Assembly: GCF_016802725.1 (NCBI RefSeq)
Contig: NC_052671.1
Coordinates: forward strand, 8,165,501 to 8,229,500
Direction of reading: 5' to 3'
DNA length: 64,000 bases
From: Solenopsis invicta
Taxonomy: Eukaryota; Arthropoda; Insecta; Hymenoptera; Formicidae
How positions within the stretch are numbered: position 1 is the first letter of the stretch; every line of letters begins with the position of its first letter. The position numbers and the translations under genes were made by a program. The notes below the pieces were generated by a model. The model had not been told where the DNA came from. It ran no database searches and saw only the letters and a list, made by a program, of their open reading frames with translations. This document shows, piece after piece, positions 53,701 to 63,236 of the stretch.

Positions 53701-56700
53701 GAGAGCACTCTCAAGACTATTTTCCTACCGACTATTTTCCTACCCGCGTCTTGCTCCTTTTCCGCGTCTGTCTCGGCAGCACGCATGTGGCTTCGATCTC
53801 GCAAACTCGCGTGAAACAAAGTGCCGGGAAGACAGACGGCGCGCTTCTCTCGTATATATGTTAAATATTTCGCGGTCTTGTCCATTGTTCTCCCGCCGCG
53901 CGAATTGACTTTATTGGCTTTCGCCTCGGTTGCCACCGAGTCAGGATTCGAAGTGTTCCCTATTTGTCCACGTATACGTCGCACGATGTTCAGTTCACGA
54001 CGGATAATTCTGACTCCGGGACAGATGCGACGTCGGAATACCTAGCGGTTCAGCCTTAACAAAATCCTGACATCTCGCGCGTCGTCCCCTTATATTTTCG
54101 CACAAATGTTTCAGGTTAAATTGGCACAAAATGCCATCCAATCAAACCCATTCCCTTTCGTACAAAAAAAAGAAAAAAAAAGAAAATGGCCCGAACGAGC
54201 GATCTGCACGAAGATGCAGAAACAGAATGCAAGAGCAAATTCCTACATGGGAAGAACAATTTTTGAGCAACATTGTCACGTTTGCCCTGCACAATTATTT
54301 TGATAAAATTATTTTCCGATTTTTAAATCTAGCTAAAAATTTAGATACTAGAGTAAAATTGTTCTTTACGTTTCATTAGATAAATAAGGTATACGTATGG
54401 AAATGCGCGGCCCCAATTCGCGCGCGACATTTCTAATTTAGAAATCGCTTTCCGCATCGTTACGCTTATTATGGCGGCACGGGAAAAAATTTCTGTTTGC
54501 ATTCCTTAACGATGTGCTCGGAGGGTTAATACTAAATATCGCGGTAATGCACGATCATAAATACTTCGCCGCGATATTACCGCGCGGCGTTGCCTGGAAA
54601 TAACCGTGTATGAAATATTCAGCGGCTCGAAACATAACGTTAGGGCGCGTAAATCGTTACGTTTTTATCGATCATCGCGCGGCTGCATCGTGCGCACGGT
54701 AGTGGCGGCGGGCCCCTCCATTATTACGCGTTCATTATAGATCGGAATCTCTAGCGGCCGCCTAAATCCATCATTATCCGTGCCCACCGTGGCGCCTCTC
54801 AGCACCGTCATAAAAATTACAACGTCGAAACATGCAACAGGTTCACGACGAGAGATCGCTTCCCCATCACCCTCGATTCGTGTGCGGTTCACGGAAAAAA
54901 AATTACCCCATAGCGGATTCCAATTAATTTTCGCCTTCTTTGGTAATGACAATTTTCGCCGGATATTCAGTTCAGAAACGAGTATCGCTCGGCTTTGATT
55001 GCAACTGTATGCACCCGTAGAAAAGATTTCTGCATCCAATGTTTATACTTATACTTTTCTATGTTTCATAAATAAAATAAGTTTGAGACAATCATAATTA
55101 TCATTGGGAGAGAAATATTTTATTTTTAAATGGAAAAATTCTAAAATCAAGAATGAAATAATCTTTGTACCATCTCATTAATTTTCTCAGACGTAATTAG
55201 ATTAAACAATAAAAATTTGTGATATTTTTCTTATAATATTTTTAACTTGGCAATAAAATCATCTCAAGAAAATTTAAAAAGATTTTTTTTTTTAAATAAA
55301 ATATTACAAAGGAAGCTATAAAGTCGTGAAAAAATTTAATGTTCTTAAACAGACATTATTTGCTTGAACATGAAGAAATTTGTTTCTTACATGAAAAATT
55401 TTATTTGTAAATTATGTGTACTTAAGATTATCAAATTCTGTAAAGATTCATAGTTTAAAATATCATCATGCATTATGACATTCGGTAAATTTTTATTTTA
55501 AATGTAAGAATACACAAGCTAAAATTTACATATATAACTCTTGTATCAAAACAAGTCAATTTAATTCGACGCTGAAGAATAGGAATTATTGATCTCATCT
55601 TAATATTGTTTTATTTTTATACTGCAATAAAATTAAGTTGCGCCAAGAATATTTTTATACTTGTTAGAAATCTTTCCTAAGGGAATTGACGTTAAAAAAA
55701 CATTGAGACTATTGAAAGTCAAGATTTCCTTATAGAAAAATCCCAGATACAATGTATATGTTAAATCACCGAGAAATGGGATTCCGTACAGCAAACGAAG
55801 GTTCCGGGACGTAAACCGTGAACGAGATATCCGAGCGTGACGATAAGTGCGACCGCGGCGAGATAAGATACTTCCGCGCCCATCTCTGATTTTCCGCGGG
55901 AGGGACGGTGGAGGAAGGGAGAGGGTGATTAATATCCGGCCCCTCTTTTTTCTTCCCGGAACTCACGATACCGCGAATAATCGGTGCGAACCGGTCGCTC
56001 GAGAGACCGCACCGCCATGGACCGGCACGGAGAGTCGGCACGGCTGGCACCTAAGCGCATAGCTAGTCGACCTGCATCCACGGATATGCAGGATTCCGGC
56101 GTCGACGGACCTCATACCACTGGAATGCACCGAACGAGCTACAGGCTCCATACTCCGTTGCCTCTCGGTGCTCCTCCGGCCCTCCGGCTTCGGCACGCGC
56201 TTCTTCTTCTTTCACCTTTCTCCCTCCAGCATCACCTCGCCGATCTTTCCCTCTCCCCGTTCTCTCTCTCTCTCTCTCTCTCTGCGCCGTTATCCTCTTT
56301 TTCTTTTCGCGGCCTTCTTCCTACCGCTTACCAGTTACCACTCGAGACGTGTTAATGGCTTCGGCCGGCCACTTGGGTTACCAAGCGCGAATCTCGTGTC
56401 ACTTCGCCGAGGACCCGAGTTTTTGACCGGATTCTCTCGCGCCGATCGATCGAGGAGTCGGTCGAGCCAGGAGGAACGCACGAAACGTGAAAGTTCCCAA
56501 ACGGACCGTTATCCCGTAACTTTATCGTCAATAATTACGTCAGTCATTAATCGTAACGCAACTGAAAACGAAAGATCCCTCGGCTAAGTTTCTGCACGTA
56601 ATAAAGTCGCATATCGAATTAACTCTAGATAGATTTTAGATCTTTACAGTTTTCGGGATGCCCTCCTCCCCCGTCCATCCGGGAATTGTAGAGATGCTTG

Positions 56701-59700
56701 TAGGCATCAAAATTATTAAAGTGACTAGCAATTTAATTTGTGATATTACATTTCTTGTTCCATTTAAGCGTCTTAAAGTCCGCCAAACGTGCGATGCGCA
56801 GAGTTCGAAGAAACTTGTAAATGTATATAAATTCACCTAGAAAATTATTATTGAGCACTAATGATCCGCTTTCGACCGATTAGCCGCGTTTTCCTCAATT
56901 CACACACTTCTCGGTCATAATAGATTATTGTTAATTTTAGATAGAGACACTTTCTCACTTTGACACAAGGAAAGGACGATTTTGCTGAAGTATCTAAATA
57001 TTTAGCTGGATACAGATCTGAAAATAATTCTATTGAACCATCAAAATAATTGTGACGGATGTTCAAGCGCGGTGAGCAGTTCTGCAAAAAAATTTTGACA
57101 TTCTAGCAATTCAGTTTGAGTGTCCAAGGGACTTAGGAAAGAGCCGTCAAATGGCATTCCATTTACATTATTATCAGCTGCATAAGTTGATGAAAAATTT
57201 AAAATGCTGATAGCATGCACAAAACAAAACAAAACTCGTTAAATTTTTGTGTACCTTATTTCTCATTTACTTTTTACTTTTGTTACTGAATGTTGACTTA
57301 TATGAAATAAAAGTGTAAAATATCGAACGGGTACGCATTCAGCAATTTTCCCCTATTTGGATCGCCCAACAAAATTATTTTCAGATCCTGTATCCAACTA
57401 AGTTTTTAGACGCTTTTGCAAAACCGTTCTCTCCGTGTAGAACACCAGAGCCCGACATATTAGTCGAGAGAATACGCGGCGTGAATATAAAATTGCGAAA
57501 TTTTAGCGAAAGGAGTTGACGATGTTCTTCGGATACGTGCACTACACTGACGCGCGGAATGGCCTGGTAGAAAGTGCGCCGGTCGGGGGAAAATTACCAC
57601 TTTTCGAAATTACTAAAACTGCTTCAATAAGGCGGAAAGTACGGCGCATTTGACCTCATTGCGCTCCGTAGCCACCCCATTTTCAAAACACCTTGAACAA
57701 TTTCGAGAAATGGTCCTCTTTCTCCCTGTCCCGTGATGTTAGCGCGCGCGCGCGCGCGCGCGCGCGTGTGTGTGTGTTCGTGTGTGTGCATGCCCATTTG
57801 CCCCGTCTCCCGTTCAATAACCGAAGAACCACGTGACGAAGAGCCCGCGCGCGCCTCGCGCAACGAGATTGAATCGGTGAATGATTTATCCGCGAGGAAT
57901 TCGAAGAATCGACAACGAGGGAGGTTCAGCCGCGAACGACGGACTCCTCGCATTCCGCATAATTGCCGTATATCGTCGATCCATAAATAGCGACGCGACG
58001 GACGGAGCCCCCTACGACGCGCTCTTGCCGCCCCCGCCGCCCCTCGCTTTATTGCTCTTCGATCGCATCCGATCGATCGATCGATCGATCGCGCGCGCGC
58101 GCGCGCGCACGTTCGCGCGTATCGTTATGGATAAATCGCGGTGCCTCGCGAGGACTGCGTAATCACCTGACGATTGATGGCGCGCCACCGTTGCCTGTCG
58201 TAAACGCGCCGATAAAATGCACGGGCTTCGACGACGCGATAGCGCGCGTCGCGGCGTTTTATCAGCTCGAGATGTGAGACGCGTGCACCGTTCGTCGATA
58301 CCAATTCGTCCGCCGGGAATACGGATCGTCTACGTTCGCCTACAGCCGGATTCGGATCGGGCCTCTCGCGTCTCTTGTTTTATCGAAATTGCAGCGAGAT
58401 AAAAGTCGACGAACTCCGAAGGAGACGGGAAACACGATTGTTGATAAAATAATGCACGAAAAAGCAACGGGCCGAAGTGAAAGGCGAGAAACAAGAAGCA
58501 GAGCGCACACTGTAGATTAAACTTTAGACTCGCACACCCTCGATCCGACTGCCTCCCACGTGCCGATCGTCGATTTTGAACGTACGCACACAATTGTCGC
58601 GTGATCTAATCGAAGAATTAATCGGGATTATTGGAATGTGACGCAGGATCGCGCGGCGAGAATAAGTATCTCCGATTACTCACCGCGCTTATCGGTGTCG
58701 CGCCGCCGTGATTCCCGTCGATCCGAGCCCAACGACGCGTCATCGACGTTACGAGACCGAGATGAAGTGTCCGCGATGTGGTAACGGTCTGTGTAACAGG
58801 CGGCTTTTCGTATAAGGCGCATTCGTAGAACCCGTGTTCGCAGAGCCCTCCCACATCCGCTCGCGACGGAACGATCCGAACGGATTCTTGTCCTTCCTGA
58901 TTTGTGTCGTCTCTGTTTCGCGTAGGCGCGATTCCCACCTTCGTCTCTCTCGCACAGAGAGAAATTATAGTACAGTACGAAATGTACAAAAAAAAAAAAA
59001 ATATACCTTTTTCGCAATGTTTTTTGGTCACGTAGTGGAATATATATTTTTCCTAATTGATATATAATATAAACAATATTTTATTAAAATAGTAATAAAG
59101 GAATTTGCAGAGTTTGATAATATTAATATTTGTCTTTGTCTGAGAGACAAATTCCCGAAAAACATTCTTTTCAAACGAGAGTACATCCTTAAAACAATTA
59201 CTTCTCTCGCAGATAGCAAAAAATTTTTTCTCAATTTTGTCGTTTTGAAATGTAATTAAAATGTTCAAATTATTAAGTTCTTTTGTAAAGTGTAAAATAT
59301 GATTTTGAGATATCAGTATATTCCAGGATAACACAAATTTTATTGTAATGTTTACTACTACGTTTTCTCCGTGCACGATTTCCAAGAAACTTTCACAATC
59401 CTGACTGCGGCAGATCGCGAAAAGATCCGAGGTAGATCCGCAGTCGTCCATGAATTTCCCGCATCTCACTCAACAGGAGACACCTGATAATGATTTCATC
59501 TTGTTTATTCGATCGCGCGTTATAATCACTCGATAACGGAAGGTAAACAAGCTGCTTAGTCCTTGCGCAAATGCGGACACTATCCGTCTCTTCGTTCGAA
59601 AATCTTAGCGTCAGAATCGTCACGTTTGGTCTTATCGCGACATTATTTACGTTCGATAATTGCAATCAAATTGCTTATCAATTTTGTGATTCAGTGAATG

Positions 59701-62094
59701 GTCTAAATACCCCATGGTGAACGCGTAAAAATGATACGAGGAAGTAATTCCGACGAAAGATTACGAGATTGACGAATCTCAATGCGGAAGATTGTATTCG
59801 AAATATCCATAAATAATTTTAGAACGGTAATTAAGAAATGAAAGAAAATGTTGAGCGTTATCGAGAAAGACAATATTCGCCCGCATAAGGCGACGATATG
59901 AATAGATGTGCAAATAGGATTGAATGAAATTAATTAATTATCGATAAAGTATTATCGACGGAAAGTACTAACAAAATTGCCTTTCAAATTTTCTCAAATA
60001 TATCGTGCTTTCAATATTACCAAATACGGGGTGTATAAGTTCACGAACTTGTATGTAGGAATATTCCATGACTTATTTTTAGGAAGAAGAGATTCTCTAA
60101 ATATGTGCTCTAAATTGCTTCATTAAAAATTTAATATACCCTGCGCTCTCGAATGGATGTAAAAATGTTTCGCCAGTATTAGAAAATGATTTTTACTATC
60201 ACATGTACGTATAACAAGTTTGAATAAAAGCGTCTTCCAGATTTTCTAAATTTTCATTTTTTTTCTCTCGACTACAGTATCCTGCATTTTAAAAGCAAAA
60301 CAGTTTAGAATCTTTGATCAATTTAGGACCTTTTTTTCCTAAAATAATCAAAAAACATCCGCTTTAAATATTTATATTTACTTAGGAATTATCCTGTAGA
60401 TCATAAACTACCGTGTCAAGTAAAACACAAAATGATCATTAATATGATGAAATGTAAACATTTTTACGCGATAAAATTAAATCAATCTGGGCCCAGGATA
60501 AAATTACGTAGATCAAAAATTTCTAGACCTCGATTTGTCTGTAATAAATATATGAATAAAAACACATGTACAGTTTCCAACTTTTTGCTATCAAATGCCG
60601 AAAATCAAAAGTTTCCAGTCCATCGCTCCTCCATCCCCTTTTCGCCGATAATCGGCAGGCGAATACGGTCCACTAGAAATATTTTCTCATAATCCAAATA
60701 TAGAGAGCTATCCATCATGCCTCGCACAAAGCGTAGGAGTACTTGTGCAAACAATACACGCCGGTAACTTTATTTTCGGACGTCTCGGTGGCCTAGCCGA
60801 TACAAGTGCTCGTATTATTTTCTTTTTTCTCCCCTCGGCAATAAAGAATCGTTCCTAACTCCAAAAAACTTCGGACAGTTTACACCGATGGGATGGAATT
60901 AACCGGTACGGCCTGATAAGCGCTATCGACGAAATTTCGCATATACCTATCGCCACTTCGAATATCTTTTCGTATACAGCGATCGTAAAATTCTTGACGT
61001 AAGAGCCATTGATAATAATAATTTATATACATATATAATAGCATGTATATAATGTTTAAATGTATACGTATATAATTAAAAACGTAAGGTTTCAGAAATA
61101 TAATAAGATAAACATATGGAATTACGTCACTACAAGTAAGGACTAATTTTTGAAAAGTTATTTGGAAAAAATAATAAATAAAGTGATGTTAGGTAAGACT
61201 ATAAATTTTATCTTAATATTGAAATTAGCGAAAACGCATATGAAGGTTGGAAAAAAACAAAAATATCCAAAAGAATCAAGTGCGAACTGCACATGTTATG
61301 AATTACGCCATCGAAATTCTAGATTGTCCCGATTCACGCCACTAATATGTACCAATTATTTTTTTAAACATATTAATCGTGCAAAACTAAAAACACTTTG
61401 TAATACAATTCAAAATTATTTGATTTTATTTCTTTACAGATTACATTGTCGCGGTAACGATTTAAGAATAAATTTTAGATTTAAGAATAAAATTGACAGT
61501 TAAAATTGACAGATTCTCGACATGGGTTTTTGGGAAACGCTTTTCACGAAAAATCACATTTATACACGTTTACTTAATTTGATAGACTTTGACGCGAGCC
61601 ATTTGATAGACTTTGACGACTGCTTTCCGCTAACGTTTAGACACTTTTGATCAGCTGTGTTTTATTACGGGCACAAAACAAATTACGGTGGCGTCATTCG
61701 GGTCAGTGGCGTAATTCCGTACATTTACCTTGGACATTCTGAAAAAAGAATTGTTCGCAGAGAGAGAGAAACAAACTCCGGCGCGGCGGGAGCCAGCTCG
61801 CCGAGTCGTCCGCGAGCAAGTCGTGACAATGGGAGGAGTTCTTACCTCGTTGATGTGCTTGTAGGTCTTGATGAGGTCGACGCTGAGTTTCCTGAGGGGC
61901 GCCGTCGCTGGATCGCGAAACCTGTGGGGTATCCTGGCCTGCATGGCGTGAATGTCCGAGGGTCTCCTGCGGAACCCCGCCGGCAGCCCCGCCACCCGCG
62001 GCACCAGCCCCACCGCATACCGCGGAGGGCATGGGCTCCTCGGCCACCAGGCGCCCGTAAAGGGGCGCACCGCCGGTCCCTGTCCTCCCGCTCA
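28505..62094 (-). CDS. mnb: Minibrain / DYRK1A dual-specificity kinase (5' end probably outside window)
   Basis: Ser/Thr kinase that autophosphorylates on Tyr and controls neurogenesis and growth. Exons: 61846-62094, 33841-34009, 32632-32799, 32255-32541, 32014-32160, 31368-31797 and 28505-28971; junctions are GT-AG and phases agree. Counting from the Met of MQARIPHRFRDP, about 588 residues are read. DYRK N-terminal box: APLRKLSVDLIKTYKHINE then VYYAKKKRR (nuclear signal) and the DH box KKERKLYNDGWDDDNHDYII. Kinase domain: GKGSFGQV (90-97), VAIK with K112, HCDLKPEN (209-216, catalytic D211), DFGSS (231-235), activation-loop YQY (243-245), QSRFYRSPEVLLGIPYDLAID, GGPGGRR insert, DFDPKTRVTPYYALQHNFFK. 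The tail ends EREDSPMVGVCVQQSPVAIH, close to the vertebrate DYRK1A end. The C-terminal region is short and lacks a His run. The 61.8-kb exon contains a frame conflict. An exon further upstream is expected, because this one opens at an acceptor. Confidence 0.95.
33352..33511. mobile_element. AT-rich inverted-repeat element, copy A (minibrain intron)
   Basis: Starts ACACTAAAAAATTTGTTTTC then ATGTTCAAGTAAATATA. It is internally palindromic: ATTTTAATGTCATTTTC in the left half against GAAAATGACGTTAAAAT in the right. It shares its order of blocks (TTCAAGTAAATATA, AAATTTAAAA, CTAGTTAATATTTATTTAAAT) with copy B at 37682-37867, which establishes a repeat family. Its far right end is not preserved clearly. 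Confidence 0.65.
34400..35560. other. CpG-rich block upstream of the minibrain kinase exons
   Basis: About 1.1 kb of markedly G+C- and CpG-rich DNA, 0.4-1.5 kb upstream of the exon at 33841-34009. It contains GA runs (34573-34588, 35157-35178), GGT/GAT and CCG/CCA trinucleotide tracts (34805-34850, 35390-35430) and overlapping long frames on both strands that are Arg/Ser/Pro-rich. No frame resembles a known protein. It could be an alternative promoter and 5' exon of minibrain or simply a GC isochore patch; the sequence alone does not decide. Confidence 0.45.
35837..35960. mobile_element. AT-rich inverted-repeat element, partial copy C
   Basis: Contains ATATTTTCCAAGTTTAAAAA, then ATTATATACTATTTATTTAAA and TTAAATCAAGAAAATAATG, the same series of blocks as copy B at 37682-37867, with decay and no clear ends. 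Confidence 0.5.
37281..37447. repeat. GC-rich long hairpin (inverted repeat)
   Basis: Left arm 37281-37362 and right arm 37370-37447 are about 85-90% complementary over roughly 80 bp, with a loop of about 7-11 nt. The middle of the stem (CACGTGCTTGCCGTCTGGGC against its exact complement) is perfect. It sits in a short GC-rich island inside AT-rich intron. The open frame through it is palindromic and not a gene. Confidence 0.88.
37682..37867. mobile_element. AT-rich inverted-repeat element, copy B
   Basis: 186 bp with ends TACATTGAAAAACAAAATTT and, at the other end, the complement of TACACTGAAAAAAATGTTTC. The terminal inverted similarity runs on through GTTCAA(G/A)TAAATAT, and the whole element folds on itself around 37770. 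It has MITE architecture and no coding capacity. Confidence 0.72.
38138..38530. repeat. Diverged tandem repeat, unit about 150-200 bp
   Basis: TTTA(C/T)GGC(A/G)GT(C/T)C recurs at about 38140, 38288 and 38493. The following blocks also recur: TTTT(A/C)AAATA(G/A)CG(C/T)CTAC, GCTTAAAATA and TTTTAATTTATGGC. The second unit carries an extra CT-rich insert of about 60 bp. Two and a half units are visible. Confidence 0.65.
38691..38718. repeat. (CT)n microsatellite
   Basis: TCTCTCT run in the minibrain intron. Confidence 0.9.
42316..42767. mobile_element. 452-bp TIR element with TACACAGT ends
   Basis: Left end TACACAGTCGAAAACTTTGTG and right end, read inward, TACACAGTGGAAAACATTTTG. Both are followed by TGTTAAA/TTTAACA-type subterminal repeats that recur many times inside (GTGTTAA, TTAACACA). 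No open frame encodes a transposase, so this looks like a non-autonomous DNA transposon. I could not define a target duplication. Confidence 0.65.
43200..43272. repeat. (CGT)n/(CCG)n trinucleotide tract
   Basis: CCGCCGTCGCCGCC followed by about 14 CGT units with one CAT. Open frames through it give poly-Arg, poly-Asp or poly-Thr and are not taken as coding. Confidence 0.93.
43789..43804. repeat. Poly(T) tract
   Basis: Run of 16 or more T in AT-rich intron; possible decayed tail of a retro-element, with no other support. Confidence 0.6.
47183..47404. mobile_element. 222-bp TIR element with TACACAGAAAA / TACCGAGGAAAA ends
   Basis: Left end TACACAGAAAAAAATTATTG. Right end, read inward, TACCGAGGAAAAAAATTTTT. 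A second inverted block lies inside: AATATTTAGTCCGATACG with CAACTAAAT at left, AATATTTAGTCCAATATG with CAACTAAAT at right. Non-coding. Confidence 0.68.
47743..47772. repeat. (GACA)n/(GGCA)n microsatellite
   Basis: GACAGACAGACAGACAGGCA and further GGCA units in the minibrain intron. Confidence 0.9.
47922..47945 (+). other. G-quadruplex-type motif
   Basis: Five consecutive GGGC units then GGGTGG: more than four runs of three G separated by single bases, the classical intramolecular quadruplex pattern, on the plus strand of the minibrain intron (opposite the minibrain transcript). Confidence 0.75.
48020..48071. repeat. Short perfect-stem hairpin
   Basis: GGCTTTAATTTATCA at left and TGATAAATTAAAGCC at right pair exactly, extended inside by CGCG/CGCG. 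The loop is about 12 nt. It lies 75 bp downstream of the G-run motif. Confidence 0.85.
50637..50697. repeat. (AC)n microsatellite
   Basis: About 29 CA units followed by TATCACC. The Thr-His and Cys-Val frames across it are not genes. Confidence 0.97.
51045..51185. mobile_element. 141-bp inverted-repeat element
   Basis: Left arm 51045-51069 (GTTATTACTGCTACAATG) and right arm 51161-51185, whose complement reads GTTATTTCTGCTACAATT, agree at about 80%. The centre is AT-rich. Likely a tiny MITE; no target duplication was identified. Confidence 0.5.
51670..51699. repeat. (GC)n(GT)n alternating purine-pyrimidine tract
   Basis: CGCGCGCG for about 19 bp running directly into GTGTGTGTGT; a Z-DNA-prone sequence. 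Confidence 0.92.
52612..53022. mobile_element. About 410-bp TIR element with ACACTGAAAG-type end
   Basis: The right end, read inward, is ACACTGAAAGAAAAAATGTC then TTGAAATAAAA. The left end is ACACCGGGAGAAACATTTTT then TTTAAATAAAA. The interior is AT-rich with repeated TTTCTTAA/TTAAGAAA blocks. The ends match the element at 63237-63660. Confidence 0.6.
53562..53590. repeat. (GA)n microsatellite
   Basis: AGAGAGAG run, with a second shorter GA run at 53688-53705. Confidence 0.9.
56265..56283. repeat. (CT)n microsatellite
   Basis: CTCTCT run in a pyrimidine-rich stretch. Confidence 0.88.
56975..57426. mobile_element. Old inverted-repeat element with about 60-bp arms
   Basis: Left arm 56975-57036 and right arm 57361-57426 are imperfect complements: GCTGGATACAG, TCTGAAAATAATT and GATTTTGC-type blocks recur inverted. 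The interior, read on the minus strand, has two short frames (57041-57232 and 56848-57087) that look somewhat protein-like (MPFDGSFLSPLDTQTELLE; YFDGSIELFSDLYPAKYLD) but are offset from each other. They may be remains of a coding region of the element. I do not recognise the protein. Confidence 0.45.
57742..57777. repeat. (GC)n(GT)n alternating tract
   Basis: About 25 bp of GC alternation followed by GTGTGTGTGT; Z-DNA-prone. Confidence 0.92.
58071..58108. repeat. (GATC)n(GC)n palindromic tract
   Basis: Five GATC units run straight into about nine GC units. Both parts are self-complementary, so the tract can form hairpins or Z-DNA. Confidence 0.92.
61846..62094 (-). CDS. mnb: Minibrain N-terminal exon with conflicting frames
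   Basis: The exon runs from acceptor TTTCAG (62100-62095) to donor GAG|GTAAGAA. The last 33 codons (MQARIPHRFRDPATAPLRKL to KHINE) are unmistakable DYRK sequence and join in phase to VYYAKKKRR at 34009. The first 80 bases, read in another frame, give GGAPLYGRLVAEEPMPSAV, like the APLYGRFVGE stretch I remember from Drosophila minibrain. In the downstream frame the exon opens with TGA. A one-base discrepancy in the G-rich middle (about 61975-62035) would reconcile them. Otherwise translation must begin at the internal Met. Confidence 0.85.
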
Positions 62095-62202
62095 CTGAAA
62101 GCACCAAGAGACAAACGGATCAATGCATGGCGACGGTCAAAGAGCACTCATTTTGATACGCGTGCACGTTCGATCCCCGAGCGCTGATCGCAGGGGATAC
62201 GT

Positions 62203-62226
62203 GCGGGGGGAGGGGGGGGGGAGGAG
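62203..62226 (+). other. Long G-run, quadruplex-prone
   Basis: GGGGGGAGGGGGGGGGG followed by AGGAGG, about 110 bp upstream (in the minibrain direction) of the N-terminal exon acceptor. Confidence 0.7.
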
Positions 62227-62412
62227 GAAAGTTCACTGTATTGAGCTTCTTCGCTCGATTAAATTCTCTTCGCCGCTTCCCTACTGCAGCACGCGACCAT
62301 CGGGCAGTAAGACAATTATCTCGAGACACATATGTCACGAGATCGAAATGAGACGTAGTCATCCAGGACGCGGATACACAATGGCTGCGTTCGAGCTTAT
62401 CGGAGCAGGTAA

Positions 62413-62493
62413 ACCTGTTCGCCGAGCGATTGAACGCGATTGGTGGGATCTACGAGTAAGAATCAATCGTCTTCAATCGCTCGGCAAGCAGGT
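62413..62493. ncRNA. Candidate microRNA-like hairpin
   Basis: 81-nt inverted repeat. The 5' arm ACCTGTTCGCCGAGCGATTG, continuing AACGCGATTGGT, pairs with the 3' arm ending AATCGCTCGGCAAGCAGGT. About 30 base pairs form, with two mismatches and a few G-U pairs, and a terminal loop of about 16-18 nt. The size, small internal mismatches and single loop fit an animal pre-miRNA. I do not recognise it as a named family, and the strand is undetermined since either strand folds. It lies 320 bp from the minibrain N-terminal exon. It could instead be a short inverted repeat of transposon origin. Confidence 0.45.
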
Positions 62494-63236
62494 CAGTTTC
62501 GACTCTCGACTTTTATTTTTCAATTTTGTTACTTTTATTCGTTGTGAAATCAGCAATTCAAATCCAAGATCAATTGACATTTTACTAATATTAATATTTA
62601 ATTTAACGGAAGTGGCTCTATAAAAAGACTAATGCAGCTTCAATATCGGAGTTCGGTAATTGTCAAGGAACGATGCAGCATAATTCGTTCAGAAATACTG
62701 GTCAATCTTTCGAACTTAAAAACCGGATGAAATAAAAGAAGCCGCCTTTCTTCTTCGACGCTTTCTTATTCGTGCTTCCGTATTGGAAATATTAAAATTA
62801 TTAACTGTAAAATTCGACGTCTCCGATGCTATGAAATGATAAGTTTAGAAAATATAAATATACAACACGCGAAAGAAAAGAATTTATTCAGCACGATCAT
62901 ATGTTCATACGTATGCGCAATATTGATTTTTGAAGTCTGCATGTAATTGCAGCGAAAATTTAACTCGTATACCGCGAGAAATGGATCAATGCATGGCCAC
63001 GAGTTTAGTCAATGATCAATATTTGTGTTTGCTGCCTGATATTGACGTTTATCTGTTAAGTTTATCATTAGGTAATTAGATTCGCGTAGTAATTAGGTAA
63101 CGCCAGACAACCAAGTTGCAAGTTGTTTTGATCGATGCTGGGACACTGAGGTGTGAGATTATTGTGCTTTCTGGGACAAATGAATATGGGCGCAGCAGAC
63201 ACATGCAACCTGATGCATAATATAAAATCAATTTGA

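Larger units (their letters stand above)
34010..61845 (-). other. 27.8-kb first visible intron of minibrain
   Basis: Donor AG|GTAAGAA at 61845 and acceptor TTCCAG at 34010 bound it on the minus strand. I found no complete nested protein gene. It alternates CpG-rich, microsatellite-laden stretches (34.4-35.5, 37.2-39.0, 41.3-43.3, 45.3-49.3, 51.7-54.1, 55.8-56.6, 57.5-58.9 kb) with AT-rich DNA carrying inverted-repeat elements. Long open frames in the GC-rich parts are Arg/Ser/Pro-rich by composition and lack protein-like conservation. Long introns in developmental kinases often hold enhancers, but none can be pinned down from sequence alone. Confidence 0.85.

Noticed and set aside
54530..54590. 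ATATCGCGGTAAT / ATTACCGCG inverted motif
   Set aside because: Arms of about 10 bp only, within chance expectation for this length of sequence.
60780..60805. GGTGGCCTAGCCGATAC resembling a tRNA A box
   Set aside because: No B box or acceptor-stem complement at the right distance.
62123..62623. 166-codon open frame on the plus strand
   Set aside because: It runs through a G-run and the 81-nt hairpin and has no domain; a composition-driven frame is more likely than a gene.
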